Source of the DNA: Clavelina lepadiformis
Taxonomy: Eukaryota > Chordata > Ascidiacea > Aplousobranchia > Clavelinidae
Direction of reading: 5' to 3'
DNA length: 64,000 nucleotides
Assembly: GCF_947623445.1 (NCBI RefSeq)
Contig: NC_135246.1
Span: 13,375,856 to 13,439,855, forward strand
Position 1 is the first letter of the stretch, and every line of letters starts with the position of its first letter. The notes beneath the pieces are model-generated. The model worked only from the letters and a program-made list of their open reading frames with translations, did no database searches and was not told the DNA's origin. Positions 22,577-34,752 of this stretch are shown here, in pieces. The position numbers and the translations under genes were made by a program.

Positions 22577-23753
22577 AAATATGACATTTCTTTCAACGCT
22601 TGTATGTAAACCCAGTTTTCTCTGTAATTGTAGAAATATGTATATGACCGCAGAGATTTGGTCTCATTTTGGGGTCAATCTTAAACGTGTTAATTTTTCA
22701 ATACGATTTGCTTCGGATGTTTTCAACCAGCAGGGCTATATAGCTTAAGTTATAAGTATTTTTTGCTTGACAAGAAGACTAACTCCGCATGCTTTGTCAC
22801 TTTCTTTGACATGACACATTCCATCATATTGCTAAATGAGAGATCTGCCAGCGGCGAAGTAATGTCAAAAGAAACTCCAGATTTGGATTTCAATTCACAT
22901 AATTCTAAGATGCTGGAGCTGTTAGCATTAAAAACGTCCACGTGTCTGTACATGCAAAAACTTTTTTGTTAACTTTTCTAATGTGGATAGTGATATTTAT
23001 CACTTCAATAAACGTGGTGCTGGCTAAACCATAAGTTTATGAAAGCACCTACGCCTTCAGTATGTCAAAGTGAAAAATTGGCGTCAACAGTCTACGATGT
23101 CGCTTCCAATAATCGCCTTCGGAAATTAGCACTCGATTACGTAACAAGGGGCGCAACATAAGCTTGTACATAAAAGCTTTCGGATCTAAAAACCAATTTT
23201 GTAAGTGCGCTTTACATTAGCATTGGTGTATAATTTTTGATATGTTTGATTATCCAGAGCGATAAAAAATTAGCTCACCATCCCATGTATTGAGTGCACA
23301 TTGCCGGAAATTCTTTAATTTTTTCAAGACTATTCATCAGTCCTTGGTGGGTATAGCCGTACTGCAGATATGGAAATATCACTTTGTCACGTGAGCATAT
23401 ATAAATGTATTTTTATTTGGTCTTATTATTGTCTTTTGTGTTTCACACTGGACACATTACGATAGCGTATAGTCTAAACAAAAGCAAACAGAACTTGCTA
23501 TCATTAACTTAAAGCTACAATGTTTCCTTTTTTTTGCAACAAAGATTCTTCAACCCACCTTTACACTGTCGCCTAACAACCAATGAGATTTAGGACCACC
23601 CACAATTTTTGCTGTGTAGTGGAGCTTGGCCATGTACTTTCCAGTTGGTGCCATCGCTGCAGCTATGTAACCGAGGGCAGCTAATGTTAGAAGATCAGCG
23701 AGTAAAGTGGAGAAAACAAATCCATCAGCAAATAAAACGGAACTAACAGTCAT
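22577..23753 (-). pseudogene. CYP4 copy C, 5'-fragment pseudogene
   Basis: Only the amino-terminal part survives: exon 1 (23559-23753), exon 2 (23279-23361), exon 3 (23053-23185), exon 4 (22772-22945) and 45 bases of exon 5 (22577-22621). Exon 2 is 83 instead of 142 bases. The missing 59 bases shift the frame, although the donor site is preserved. The heme-binding half is absent, joined instead to ankyrin-gene intron sequence near 22535-22576. It cannot encode a P450. Confidence 0.9.
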
Positions 23754-24958
23754 TTCTTTTAACCGTTGCTTGCACTGTTTTATACGTAAAGTGTAAACTT
23801 GAAGCTAGTTATAAATTAACCATCTAAAACAAAATTCAATTTCCACATTTGTAAAACTTAAAATTCTTACCAACTTTTATTAGCAATCAAATTTAAATGT
23901 TTAGTTTTGGCTGGTGCAGTGCTAAGCTCAATACTATTATTAAACTCAATATTATAAAAATGTTTTTATATTTATCCTTTCAGTAATTTTAATTCGTTTC
24001 ATAAATTAAATTTACAAATGGCCTATATATAATATCTATTAAAGCATATTAGTTTCGAGCAGTTTTTTACTCTTGCGTTCTACAAGCTGAGAAAAATTTC
24101 ATATGTCTTCTGTCTGAAACATTAAACGTTTCTCGAACAGACAAAATTCCTGTTGATGCAAGCTTAAAACTGAAAACTGTCTGAATCGCGCTTTGCAGCA
24201 TGTAGGGCAAAGTAAAAAAAGTAGGCTAAACAAAGATTTTTATTTCTGAGAAATTTCCCTTCTGCTCGGAAACGGTTAAGTGCGCTTTTATATTTGCTTT
24301 GTGTCGCCTACATAAAGGTTTAAGGTCAACATGCGACCTAAAAGCCCATGCGTTACTCGCTCTTTCGCCCAGCATAGCATATTGGTAAGAGTTTACTTTC
24401 AACAGGCCTTCAATTAATTTAGCACAGTTTGCGGTTTAACTTGCTAAACTTTCACAATTAAATGCTATAGTGAATAGTGATATAGTGGATTTTCAATTTG
24501 GGCAAACCGTTAAAAATGTTTGGCACTGCAAAAATAAAGTTTACCTTTTTTCGCCTTTTTCCTAATTGCTCCTATTACTCATCTATCTTTCTGCAAATAA
24601 AAGGAAACTAAAAAACATTTTTTAAACGCTTTGAATCTCCACGTATATCGCTTCATATGTCGTTTATATTGCTATCTAACACCTTACGATTGATACAGTG
24701 CTAGTAGAAACATATCTTTCATTGTAAGTTGCTCATAATTTAACAAAGTTCTGTTAGCAATCAAACTTTTTTGTCTCAAGTAGAACCTGCGTTTGTAGAA
24801 AATCTTTTCAAGGTGAGTTCAATAAATTATTTTCATAAATTCCATTTTTGCGGATACCTACTTTCAACTTCTCCTTCTTTAACTTCAATAATTTGCTTTT
24901 TAAATGGAATAACAACCTGTATGATATAACTAGGTTACTGCCTTTTGCAATTAATTAA
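23754..24958. repeat. Spacer of unit C upstream of CYP4 C
   Basis: Homologous to the spacers of the other units. It continues after two insertions at 25513-25606 and 27672-28897. No coding frame is conserved. Confidence 0.7.
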
Positions 24959-25512
24959 CCCTAATTTCAATAGGTGTGTTTCCTCCTTCACACAGTCACC
25001 GCAAAACATGGCGTACAGTTGCATTGTTTGCTGTAGAAACTTGAAATTTGGTGACTTTTCCTAAAAAATGTTCAGCTATCTGTCCATGTTTGTTTTATAA
25101 AGTTGGATTTTGTAATTATTGAGATATTGTCATATTTTCATAATTTTTCTCACTCTCCGCATTGAAGCGTATCGTTTTCGTTTACTCATTTACGCACCAC
25201 TAACTCGACTAACTATTCTCTTGAGTTCTCTTCTCGCAGTCAGCTGGTTTTCCGCACAGCGGGAGTGCGGCGTAATAAGAAAAATTTATAGAAATGTATC
25301 ACATTTAGAAATACTTAATTTACACTAAATTCACTTTCTTTAATTTTACAATTATGATGTATACAGGAAGCCAGATGTTTTTTCTACCAACCTGTAAAAA
25401 TCCGATCAGTTTACGACGTATAGTTTTTGAGTAATTAACGATTGAAAATATGTGTGCAGTGTCGGCCACACCGAGTTAAAATAGTAAAGTCGCAAGCCCG
25501 GCTTGGATAGGG
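24959..25512. mobile_element. 554-bp insertion with short CCCTA/TAGGG ends
   Basis: Compared with the other units, 554 bases are inserted between ttaattaa and ctaattaa, an 8-bp duplication with one mismatch. The ends are ccctaatttc and ggataggg. No transposase is seen. The class is uncertain. Confidence 0.6.
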
Positions 25513-25606
25513 CTAATTAACCTCTCAAGTTCCACAGCCCAAAAATTCCCAGCAAACACTGTGTTATCTCGTTAACTTGTCGTTTGTTTCAAAACAACAA
25601 TAATTA

Positions 25607-27671
25607 CACAGGCCAACAAAAAAAAATTTTTTTCAAAAGGCATGATATGTTAGATCGATTTAGGGGTATATCAGGGGCGCTGAGTCCGAAAATGCCATTA
25701 CTTTTGCTGAATTGGCTCTAGTTTTTGAGATATTGCTTTTTCCTAAATACGCCATGAAAAGTTACAAATGTATGCTAGTGAGTAACGTAGGTTAACAAAA
25801 ACTGAAGCCATGTGAAGCAGCTATTTAGTTTTGCCCAAATGTTGAGTTGTCTGGCACAAATTTCTCGCTTGTGAGGTAAATAAGACCTTAGATTAGTTTA
25901 TATCATCTCCCATCAAGCACTAACATAAGCCTTAACATCAACACATAGCATAACATTCTTGATTCGGCAACAAAAATAACGTTTTACCGGGACAGAGAAG
26001 AAATGTTAATGCAATTTTTCTCTCAAGAAGATAATTTTGTGTACTGTAAAAACATCGAAGAACTTCTTTCATCTATGGGTCTACTTGAGTATAAACCAGA
26101 AGAATAGAGGTCATTCATTGACAGCTCCAAAAAAGGCTTGAAATGTGTGCTACTTCACAACGAAAATAAGTTTGCCCGTGTTCCAATTGGCCACTCAGTC
26201 GTTTTAAAGGAACACTACCAAAGTGTAAAGATGATCTTGAAGAAACTTTCTTATACTGAGCATAACTGGGAGATATGCGTTGATTTGAAAATGTTCAACT
26301 TTCTCTTAGGACAACAAGGCGGCTACACCAAGTATCCCTGCTTTATTTGTTACTAGGATAGTCGGGCCACTGATCAACGCTGGATTAAAAAGGAATGGCC
26401 CATACGAGAACAGCTTGTCCACGAAGATAAACACATTGTAAATGAACCTTTGGTCATTTGTGATCGCATCATTTCACCCACATTGCACATCAAACTGGGT
26501 TTGATGAAACAATTTGTCAAGGCTTTAGATTAGATAAAGATGGTGCTTGTTTTGATCACCTGTGCAAAGTATTTCCTGGTCTTAGTATTGAAACGCTGAA
26601 AGCAGGAATTTTTGATGGGCCACAAATACGAAAATTAATTTAATATTAAGTTTTTCCATCACATATGACTGAAGTTGAGAAGGCAGCCTGGCACTCTTTC
26701 GTTGCAGTTGTAAAAGGATTTCTTGGAAGCACAAAAGCAAGCAACTATGTGGATCTCATAGAAGTAAAGCTTACAAACTTTCAAGCTCTTGGATCAAGGA
26801 TGAACATAAAAGTTCACTATCTATTTAGTCACTTGGATCGCTTCCCTGAAAACCTTGGAAATATGAGTGAGGAACAAGGTGAAAGGTTTCACCAAGATAC
26901 CAAATTAATAGATGAGGATATCAAGGTAGATGTGATACTCACATGATGGCAGATTACTGCTGGTGCCTAATGCGAAGCTGTCCACAACCAGACTACAAGC
27001 GAAAGTCGTACAAGAGAATTTTCCTGCAGATGACTTTAAGCTAATTTGAGTAATTAACTAGAGTGCATCTAAGAACTTCACTAATGTACATCCTGAGATG
27101 GGTATATTTTTTCGTATAGTGTTTTGTTTTGAATACTCCGTGGCAAATAAAAAAATTGATTGCTTGTTTATTTTGTCTGTTTTTACAAATTGTCGTCTTT
27201 CTTGTGTTGGCTTAGGCATACTTGGTTTGTTATTACCAAATTACTGCTATTTATTGTTCACTTCAAGCAAGTTTTAATGTGGTATTGGAAGCTAGTCTCA
27301 CACATTGCAGTATGTTAGGAGAATCTGTTGAAAAGACGAATAAATGGGGCATTTTTTGTGTTGAATATACGGAAAAGAATAGACTTATGCAGCACCTCTT
27401 CTTTTAGTTAATCTCATTGTGTCTTTAGCTTTTGCTCATTCTTGTGGTTTTAGTGCAGATAGACTTACAACAACATTTAATATAGGCTGTTCCTTAAGAT
27501 AAAATGCAACCTACGTTCAAAATTAAAAGGTACCAAAAATATCAAAATTCGCTAATATCTTAAAAACTAGAGCCAATTTGCAAAAACTAATGGCATTTTC
27601 GAGCTCAGCGCCCCTGATATACCCTAAAATCGTTCTTACCTTCCATGCCAAAATTTTTTTGTTGGCCAGTG
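25607..27671 (+). mobile_element. DNA transposon with CACWGGCCAACAAA ends
   Basis: The element interrupts unit C between caataatta and ttatcgtttcatg; the other units have the joined site caataatcgtttcatg. Ends are cacaggccaacaaaaaaaaa and its inverted form (ttttttgttggccagtg). A CAC start and the protein remnant suggest a CMC (CACTA/Chapaev)-like element, but the target duplication is unclear, so the superfamily is tentative. It carries a degenerate transposase gene. Confidence 0.7.
25985..26946 (+). pseudogene. Degenerate transposase, CMC-like family (tentative)
   Basis: A broken frame has blocks I recognise from a widespread invertebrate transposon protein family: SFIDSSKKGLKCVLLHNENK, ICVDLKMFNFLLGQQGGYTK followed by YPCFIC (a CxxC pair), LHIKLGLMKQFVKALD and FPENLGNMSEEQGERFHQD. 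In-frame stops fall at 26105-26107, 26354-26356 and 26531-26533; the last adjoins a 5-base duplication that shifts the frame. The start is not defined. The family resemblance is confident from memory, while the assignment to Chapaev/CACTA is not. Confidence 0.6.
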
Positions 27672-29834
27672 TTATCGTTTCATGTAAGTCTAACTGACGT
27701 CCACGTGAATCACGATTTATAACATATCCCGGAGCGCAAAAAGCTGACTAAGTAATAACTAATCGTTATAATTCCGAAATTTTTTTCTCTATTCGCAAAA
27801 TTGTGAAACCTAAAGCTACTATATCCGCGATAGTATTATTCGCCCGTATTGGTAGGTTGCGCTGTAAAGCCGCATGGTACCGTACATCGTGAAATGTTAG
27901 CAAGAAATTTGTTTGTCATTTTATTAATAAATTTTTTCTAAATTCGTTTGCATGTACCCGTTACCTTCATATGACTGAAAAACTATGCGATAACATAAGA
28001 TATTTCTATAGAAGTAGTGCTAAAGGACTTTAAATTATAAACGGGTTGATATTCGTCTTGACTTTGTGATTAAGTCAATATTGAATTTACTGGAAAAACG
28101 AAGCACTTACTCGAACTCTGAGTGCGCATTTACCAAAGATCGGTTGATGACTTCTCAGAAGTCGAGTTACAAAAAAACAGCAAAACAAATTTTCGACAAG
28201 CTGTTTGCTTACTTCGATTACACAAACTAGTGATTTTTACAGCATGTTGTTTTTAAAAACTAGGCCATTGTGTGATCCAAGTGCCAGTAACTTAACAATA
28301 ATTAATCAGTGTTAAAATAATTTCCGTTAGCTGAGAGTATAGTTACATGCTTTACAAATATATTTTGCTAGCATGCTGAGATCAGCTACGCCTTGTGTTC
28401 AGTCATCTAGCTCCAATACTACAACCAAAGTTCTTGTTACGGATTGGTATATAGGCTAATTAACAAATTGGCTTGACTTGTACAATGTGTCCTTATAACT
28501 TTTCCATGTCATGAAAGCTTGTGTCCCTTGTGTTATGTCTGATGTATTATAGTTTAATGAAAACAAAGGGTTGAAATGTAGGCTACCGTTTGATAGCCTA
28601 CGTTGCATCCATGGAGATATAGCTCAACGCAATAATTTGTGGCGTGCAAACGTGGTTGTCGTCACTTGTAGTTTTTAAATAAAAGCAGTCATGCAAAAAG
28701 GTTATAGAACAAATCCACACACTCAATGATTAACAGAGCAAAGGAATTTGTTTAGAATGCGGAATTTTGGTGTGCGGTGATGATGTCACAGAATCCTGAA
28801 AAATTTTGTGACATGGCGAGTTGTGCCGCGTCCAGTCTATCCTACACAACGTGACAGTGTATTACAAAATATCTTTAGAAAAGTTGTGTCAAAATAATCA
28901 GGTAGACAAATACTTTGCAGATACCCTGTCCTTCTCCATGGAGTTGACTCCAAATTCCAGTAGAACTTCGATGACGGTTACATGTCCATGATAAGCCGCC
29001 ACGTGTAAAGGAATATAGCCACACTAAAAGTTACGAATATTTAAGCCTCAGCATTACAAAGTTGATTTCCATGTGGGATTTATAAATCGGTCCCATAACT
29101 TCCACCAAACGGGTAAGCATTGATTTGTTTGATGGACATACGACCGACGACAACCAGAACGAAAAAAACTCAGAAAACCTTTTCTTACAAGTATAAGTGC
29201 TTACGCTGAGCAAACCAGTATATGGAAGTTTCTTCAACAGACATCGGACTATGTTGTCGTTTCCTTTACTTGCAGCCTTAAACAGGGGGGTGACACTGTA
29301 CTTGCTCCGAGACCTGCAAGAATACGTAATACATACAAGAGAAATTCCTGAATCACGGTATAATTGTTCAGTATGAAAGCATTATAGGGGAAACTCGTGT
29401 AATTTGGACCCCTTAAGCAAAAACTGTGATAATAACGAAAGTCCTTGATTGATTTCTTCCAAACTTCACTTGTTTATTTACATACATGAAAGGTACAACA
29501 TAACGAAGTATCGGGCTTAAATCATTTAAACTGCATGTACACTACCAAATTAAATTTTTTCATGTTAAGGGTCCAATTTGCACAAGTGTCGTGTGTCTTC
29601 CATTTTTGGCCAAAACATGCAACTTCATATTCAATTTTATTCGGATAGCACCTAACATCACTCTATAAGTTACTAATTCAATGACACTGCAGGTAAATAG
29701 TCAATTTCAATTTTTTCAAATAAGGGGCCAATTTACACAATGTGTGATTGTGCAATCTGGAACCATCGATAACTCACAAAAATAGAACAACCAACCCATG
29801 CAAAAGTTTTTGTTGCAAAAACAGAAACACACAT

Positions 29835-31210
29835 TTACAAACAGTTGTCGCAGTAATAATACTTGGAATCACGAATATCAGCACAATCTTCATGGGCCCA
29901 TTCCTTGCAGGTTTTGCATTGAATCCAGTCTTCATCTGCGGAATCTCCACACACCAGGCAGATGGATTTTTCTTTGTTCTCTGTTTTCCTTCCTCTCTTC
30001 TGTTTAGTTTTTTGTGCATCGCCTCTTTTCCTTTTAGTCACATCACTGTCTCTTTTGTTCAGAGTGTTTTTATGAGGAGAACTTGTCAAAATTGTGGCGC
30101 GTGAAGATTTTCTCCGTTTAGTACCAGGATTCATAGATCGGATTCGCTTTGGTAGAGGGCTGATATCTGTGACAGTTACAACACTTTTTTTTTCTCAGAA
30201 TAAGAAATGGATGAGGGTAGGCCTACAGGGCTGGCTTCCATGTCAGAAACTAGATTGCTGATTTCAGCTGTTTTGTTGATGCAAGCAGGAGTGGTGTTAA
30301 CTGCAGTTGAGCTTGCATTTTCCACTAGAGCTGAGCTTGTGGTGGCGATTACATCATCTGAATTCTCAGCTGGATCGGGTTGATCTGTGACATCAGCAGC
30401 AGCAAAATCACTGTCATTAAAGACCAGCATATTAACTGGATAAATTCCGGCCTTTCGAAATTTGTCACATATCACATTTTGTCCTATCACATTTTACATG
30501 TCACATTTTGTCCTCGCTCTTGACTAGTTATCGAGCCAACTTGATGTTTTCCCTTCTTAGCTAAAACTTTTGACAATTTCTGAACAACGTTTATCCCAGA
30601 TTCGTCCATATTATAAATTCTGGCAGCAGTTAAGTTGTTCTTTTCATAAATTTCATGAATGAGTTCAAAAAACTTAGCTATCTGTGGTTTGTTAAATCCG
30701 GATGCTCTCGCTAGTGATGTTGCCTCCGGGAATCGAAGAGATATTTCTGGATGCCTTTTCAGAAATCCTTTCACCCATTCATAGCCAGCAATTTTCTTTT
30801 CTGTGTTGAATCTAGTAGAAATGTTATTTGCTTCTGCAATTTGGAATGCAAGCTTTTGAAGGTCCATCAATGTCAAGCCATAAAACCTGGCTTCCATATC
30901 TTCAATATGCTTTGCCAATTGGTTTTCAATCTCTTCCGGGAGGTCAGTAGATCTTCCTAACATCTTGTGGCTGCCAAGATCTTTCTTGTTCATATTTTTC
31001 ATTCTTCTAAGAAGAGTCGTTTTGGGGACATGAAACTGTTTGGCTGCTTTTTTTGTACCCATTGTGCCATCTCTTACAGCCTCTATTGCATGTCGCATCG
31101 CTTCTTCATCCCACTTTCCATACACTCCTTTGCTCTTACGCTCAGCTCTTGTGGTCCTGTTTGTACTAAGTTCAAGATCAGAAGGATCACAAAATGACAG
31201 TTTAATACCC
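29835..31210 (-). pseudogene. pogo-like transposase with C-terminal PHD finger, core deleted
   Basis: The frame 30487-31210 encodes a psq-type helix-turn-helix (about KAAKQFHVPKTTLLRRM), a CENP-B-type DNA-binding segment (GYEWVKGFLKRHPEISLR) and the start of the DDE nuclease (RIYNMDESGINVV, with the first acidic residue). It opens at an acceptor-like site near 31210; the first exon was not found. The rest of the nuclease is missing: the frame stops after ERGQNVTC, and a second frame (30176-30490) resumes at the C-terminal part of the protein (FRKAGIYPVN). A third frame (29835-30134) encodes a basic region and a PHD-type zinc finger (CLVCGD, WIQCKTC, WAHEDC, YYYCDNC). The repeated ggacaaaatgtga at the junction suggests deletion between short repeats. 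Confidence 0.75.
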
Positions 31211-31984
31211 TAAGAAAACAGGTAATGTTATCTGCCTCCACGTGTATTTTGTATTATGGGTCCAAATTACACGTTTTATTGGGGTCCATTTTACACAAAC
31301 CTAAGCTGAAATTTCTTTCAGGCTCTTCACTAACATCTCAAACTGACAGTCTAATACTGTCATATGGAACGCCAACGCCGCAAAAATAGCAAAATGTTAA
31401 ATTGAATGGGAACTTTGCAAATTATGTTTTGTTTTCATAATTTGATTGGAAGGTTTTCAAACGTAATTTTATAGATTCAAATCACGAAACAACAAGCCAA
31501 ACGCCAAAGCCGGCAATCAAACGGTCTTTTCTGTGATTGCTGTTGCACGATTCATATGGCAATTTTCAAAATGGTTTCGCAACATTTACAATTACACCAC
31601 AGTTTTATAAACTTGATTTTTTAAATCAAACCACGACATTTTAAGTCAGATATAACAACTGCAAAGCAAACTGGCTGTTGGCAAGTTACAATGCCTAATG
31701 GCAAATGGTATTTTCTTTAATCGGATTGCAGTTTTGTTAATCACATGTCGGTTTTTTGAATCATGTAACTTATACCATGAATTATAAAATGGCCAAATGA
31801 TTGGAAATTAGTCTTCGTGAATTAAAAATGGGCGAACCAATTTGCAAAATACATACGTGATTAAACAAACATGCATTCCTAAAAGCACTAAATGATTCTA
31901 TAAAAGTACGTATGAATCACATAACGTCTTCATGAATTGCCAAGTATAGATGGATCGGCAAATGTATAGATGATTTGCCAAAAG

Positions 31985-32275
31985 TGCATGAATCGCCAAA
32001 TGTACATGATTCGACAAATGCATGCATGAATCGCCAAATGTACATGATTCGGTAAATGCATGCATGAATCGCCAAATGTACATGATTCGGTAAATGCATG
32101 CATGAATCGCCAAATGTACGTGATTCGACAAATGCATGCGTGAATCGCCAAATGTACGTGATTCGACAAATGTATGCGTGAATCGCCAAATGTACGTGAT
32201 TCGATAAATGTACGTGATTCGACAAATGTATGCGTGAATCGCCAAATGTACGTGATTCGATAAATGTATGGATGG
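31985..32275. repeat. 38-bp minisatellite, left foldback arm
   Basis: Tandem units alternate two ~19-base halves, gaatcgccaaatgtacatg and attcgacaaatgcatgcat, with variants. Neighbouring sequence outside the array looks like decayed versions of the same word. Because 38 is not a multiple of three, all three frames stay open and produce spurious ORFs. Confidence 0.85.
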
Positions 32276-32528
32276 TTCGTTGTTAGAGTGCGCCGCGCCA
32301 AGTGTGCAAAAATGTCTCTCTTGGGGATACCAAGAAGCAAAGGGATTTTGACAGAAGACAAAGTTTTCTGAATAGCCTATGTTTCGGGCAGGCCGAAAGT
32401 TACCGTGTACCGTCAGTGCAAAATACTTTGCGATCAGGAATAAGCGTAAGCTTAGTTTTGTTCGCAATGAAGAATGGGATGTTTCTTTAGAAGTTATTTC
32501 AACACAACACGCGTTAGGTTATGTTCTA

Positions 32529-33315
32529 CAGTCGACTCCGCTTAATTCGGACACTTTGGTTCCGCTCACTTTTGGCCGAATTAAGCGGAAAATCGATTGT
32601 TCGTTTCATGGTCATGCGTAAAGACAAACAACGCATTTAAAATACTGCAGTGTTGCGTAATAAATGAATTGCACCTGTGCTATACTGCAGTAATTGGCAC
32701 TGATCGCATAAAACGCACAAGAGTACGAGTAAATGAGTACGCATAAAACGCACATTCCGAGCCGCTTCCTCACTGTCTTTAAACCTCGTCCACGAAGCAT
32801 AGTCTCTTCACGTTGTTCACGCAGATTTGCATCATTTTTCTGCCAATCTTGCAAAGTACGTTTTGATACCAACGCAGCTAAATGACGAACTGTCAAGGAA
32901 GCGTCGTCATTTTTTTCTTCGTTTACTTTAGTGAGCAATTTCACTTTTTCTTCTAAATTTTTCTGTACCATTCTGTTCTACAAGATGGTCGCAATGGTAC
33001 CGAAGTAAAAGCGACTATGAAGCTGGCACGGCGTTATATGAATTCATTGTCGATTGTTATCGCATCAATCGTCATAGTTTCACCATAATCACTCATAATG
33101 CAATTGAATCTTGTCTTAAAACGAACGAAGTACTGTTTATTGTGTCATAACCTAACGATGGAATTGCGAACCTGTGTCCGAATTAAGCGGAGAATTGTCC
33201 GAATTAACGGGAGTTTTTTACGTTCAATTTTTACTTTTGTTCCGTTCCCGAGCATTTTGACCGAATAAAGCGCTTGTCCGGGTTATCCGGTGTCCGAATT
33301 AAGCGGATTCGACTG
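32529..33315 (-). mobile_element. Tigger-like element in left foldback arm, TSD TA
   Basis: Ends are cagtcgactccgcttaattc and gaattaagcggattcgactg, flanked by TA (32527-32528, 33316-33317). The right arm supplies the empty site (gttctatttgaaatg, inverted, near 34120-34134). A minus-strand frame (32612-32971) contains a possible helix-turn-helix remnant (HLAALVSKRTLQDWQKN) like the N-terminus of pogo/Tigger transposases; nothing downstream survives. About 787 bases. Confidence 0.8.
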
Positions 33316-33333
33316 TATTTGAAATGTGATTAT

Positions 33334-33914
33334 TAGGGCAACCAAAAGTCAATATGGTCAATTTTTTTTACCTGCTCAGAATGCTATCAAACAAGCACAA
33401 AACAAATTTCAGCTTTTTACGACGTGTGGTATAGAAGTTATTAGGTGAGACAAAGTCAAAATGTTACGTTAGGTCAAAATACGGTAAAATTGTTTCTTTT
33501 AGGTCAAAATCTATTAAAATTGTAATTTTGTAACCATTTTGTAATATTATTCTTCCGTTTTTCTCTTTTCTTGTACCGCAAACAATTCCAGTCCCGCAAA
33601 TTTTACTTAGAACCAAAGCCACAAAGAGAGGGAAGGCTTTTCAGCGCGTTTGGTGGCGTCACGATGTGACGTCATTGCATTTGAAACTGCAAGTTGTCAA
33701 TCTTAATACGCAGAAACGAAAAAAAAGTCAACACTAGAAAAGCATTTTGTCATTTTTAAATGCAGCTTTAGATTAGAAAGTTGCTGTAGACCGTGTAGAG
33801 ACTATCAGTATAGCGTTTTTCAAAATGAGATGAAAATTTAAACTTTTTAGGTCAAAATTTGCAAATTTTAAGGTCAAAATTTAAAAATTTTAGGTCAAAA
33901 AACTGGTTGCCCTA
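33334..33914. mobile_element. hAT-like element, 581 bp, TSD gtgattat
   Basis: Same family as 16308-16976: tagggcaaccaaaagtcaat at the left, aactggttgcccta at the right, perfect duplications gtgattat at 33326-33333 and 33915-33922. The right foldback arm has the empty site. It has fewer AGGTCA words than the copy in CYP4 B and no DR5 pair. Confidence 0.9.
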
Positions 33915-34404
33915 GTGATTATTAAGCCGGGCCAGTACTGCAGTGCTGTGGTAGGCTGGTATATCCTATTCAGGCTAGTCTTTCAAGATCGCCTTTTAGC
34001 GTTTTATTAAGCAGCACATGAGGTTGGTTGGGTTAATTTCATTTTGCAGTCAGAATTGCAGACCTGAATGGAAAGGAATACCACAGCACTGCAGTACTGG
34101 CCCGGCTTAATAATCACATTTCAAATAGAACATAACCTAGCGCGTGTAGTGTTGAAATAACTTCTAAAGAAACATCCCATTCTTCATTGCGAACAAAACT
34201 AAGCTTACGCTTATTGCTGATCGCAAAGTATTTTGCACTGACGGTACACGGTAACTTTCGGCCTGCCCGAAACATAGGCTATTCAGAAAACTTTGTCTTC
34301 TCTCAAAATCCCTTTTTCTTCTTGGTATCCCCGAGAGAGACATTTTTTCCCCAATAGAGACATTTTTGCACACTTGGCGCGGCGCACTTTAACAACGAAC
34401 CATC

Positions 34405-34752
34405 CATACATTTGTCGATTCACGTACATTTGGCGATTCACGCATACATTCATCGAATCACGTACATTTGGCGATTCACGCATACATTTGTCGAATCACG
34501 TACATTTGGCGATTCACGCATACATTTACCGAATCACGTACATTTGGCGATTCATGCATGCATTTACCGAATCATGTACATTTGGCGATTCACTCATACA
34601 TTTGTCGAATCATGTACATTTGGCGATTCATGCATGCATTTACCGAATCATGTACATTTGGCGATTCATGCATGCATTTACCGAATCATGTACATTTGGC
34701 GATTCATGCATGCATTTGTCGAATCATGTACATTTGGCGATTCATGCACTTT
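34405..34752. repeat. 38-bp minisatellite, right foldback arm
   Basis: Inverted counterpart of 31985-32275 with a slightly different unit number, consistent with replication slippage after the arms formed. The unit reads catttggcgattcatgcatg followed by catttaccgaatcatgta. Confidence 0.85.

Noticed and set aside
31898-32467. Long overlapping ORFs (up to 189 codons) rich in MHAFTESCTFGDS-type repeats, and their mirror at 34293-34835
   Set aside because: They are translations of the 38-bp minisatellite in all three frames and on both arms of the foldback element. There is no domain or start context.
31985-34752. CRISPR-like array
   Set aside because: The 38-bp repeats are directly adjacent without unique spacers, lie in a eukaryotic foldback transposon and have no cas genes.
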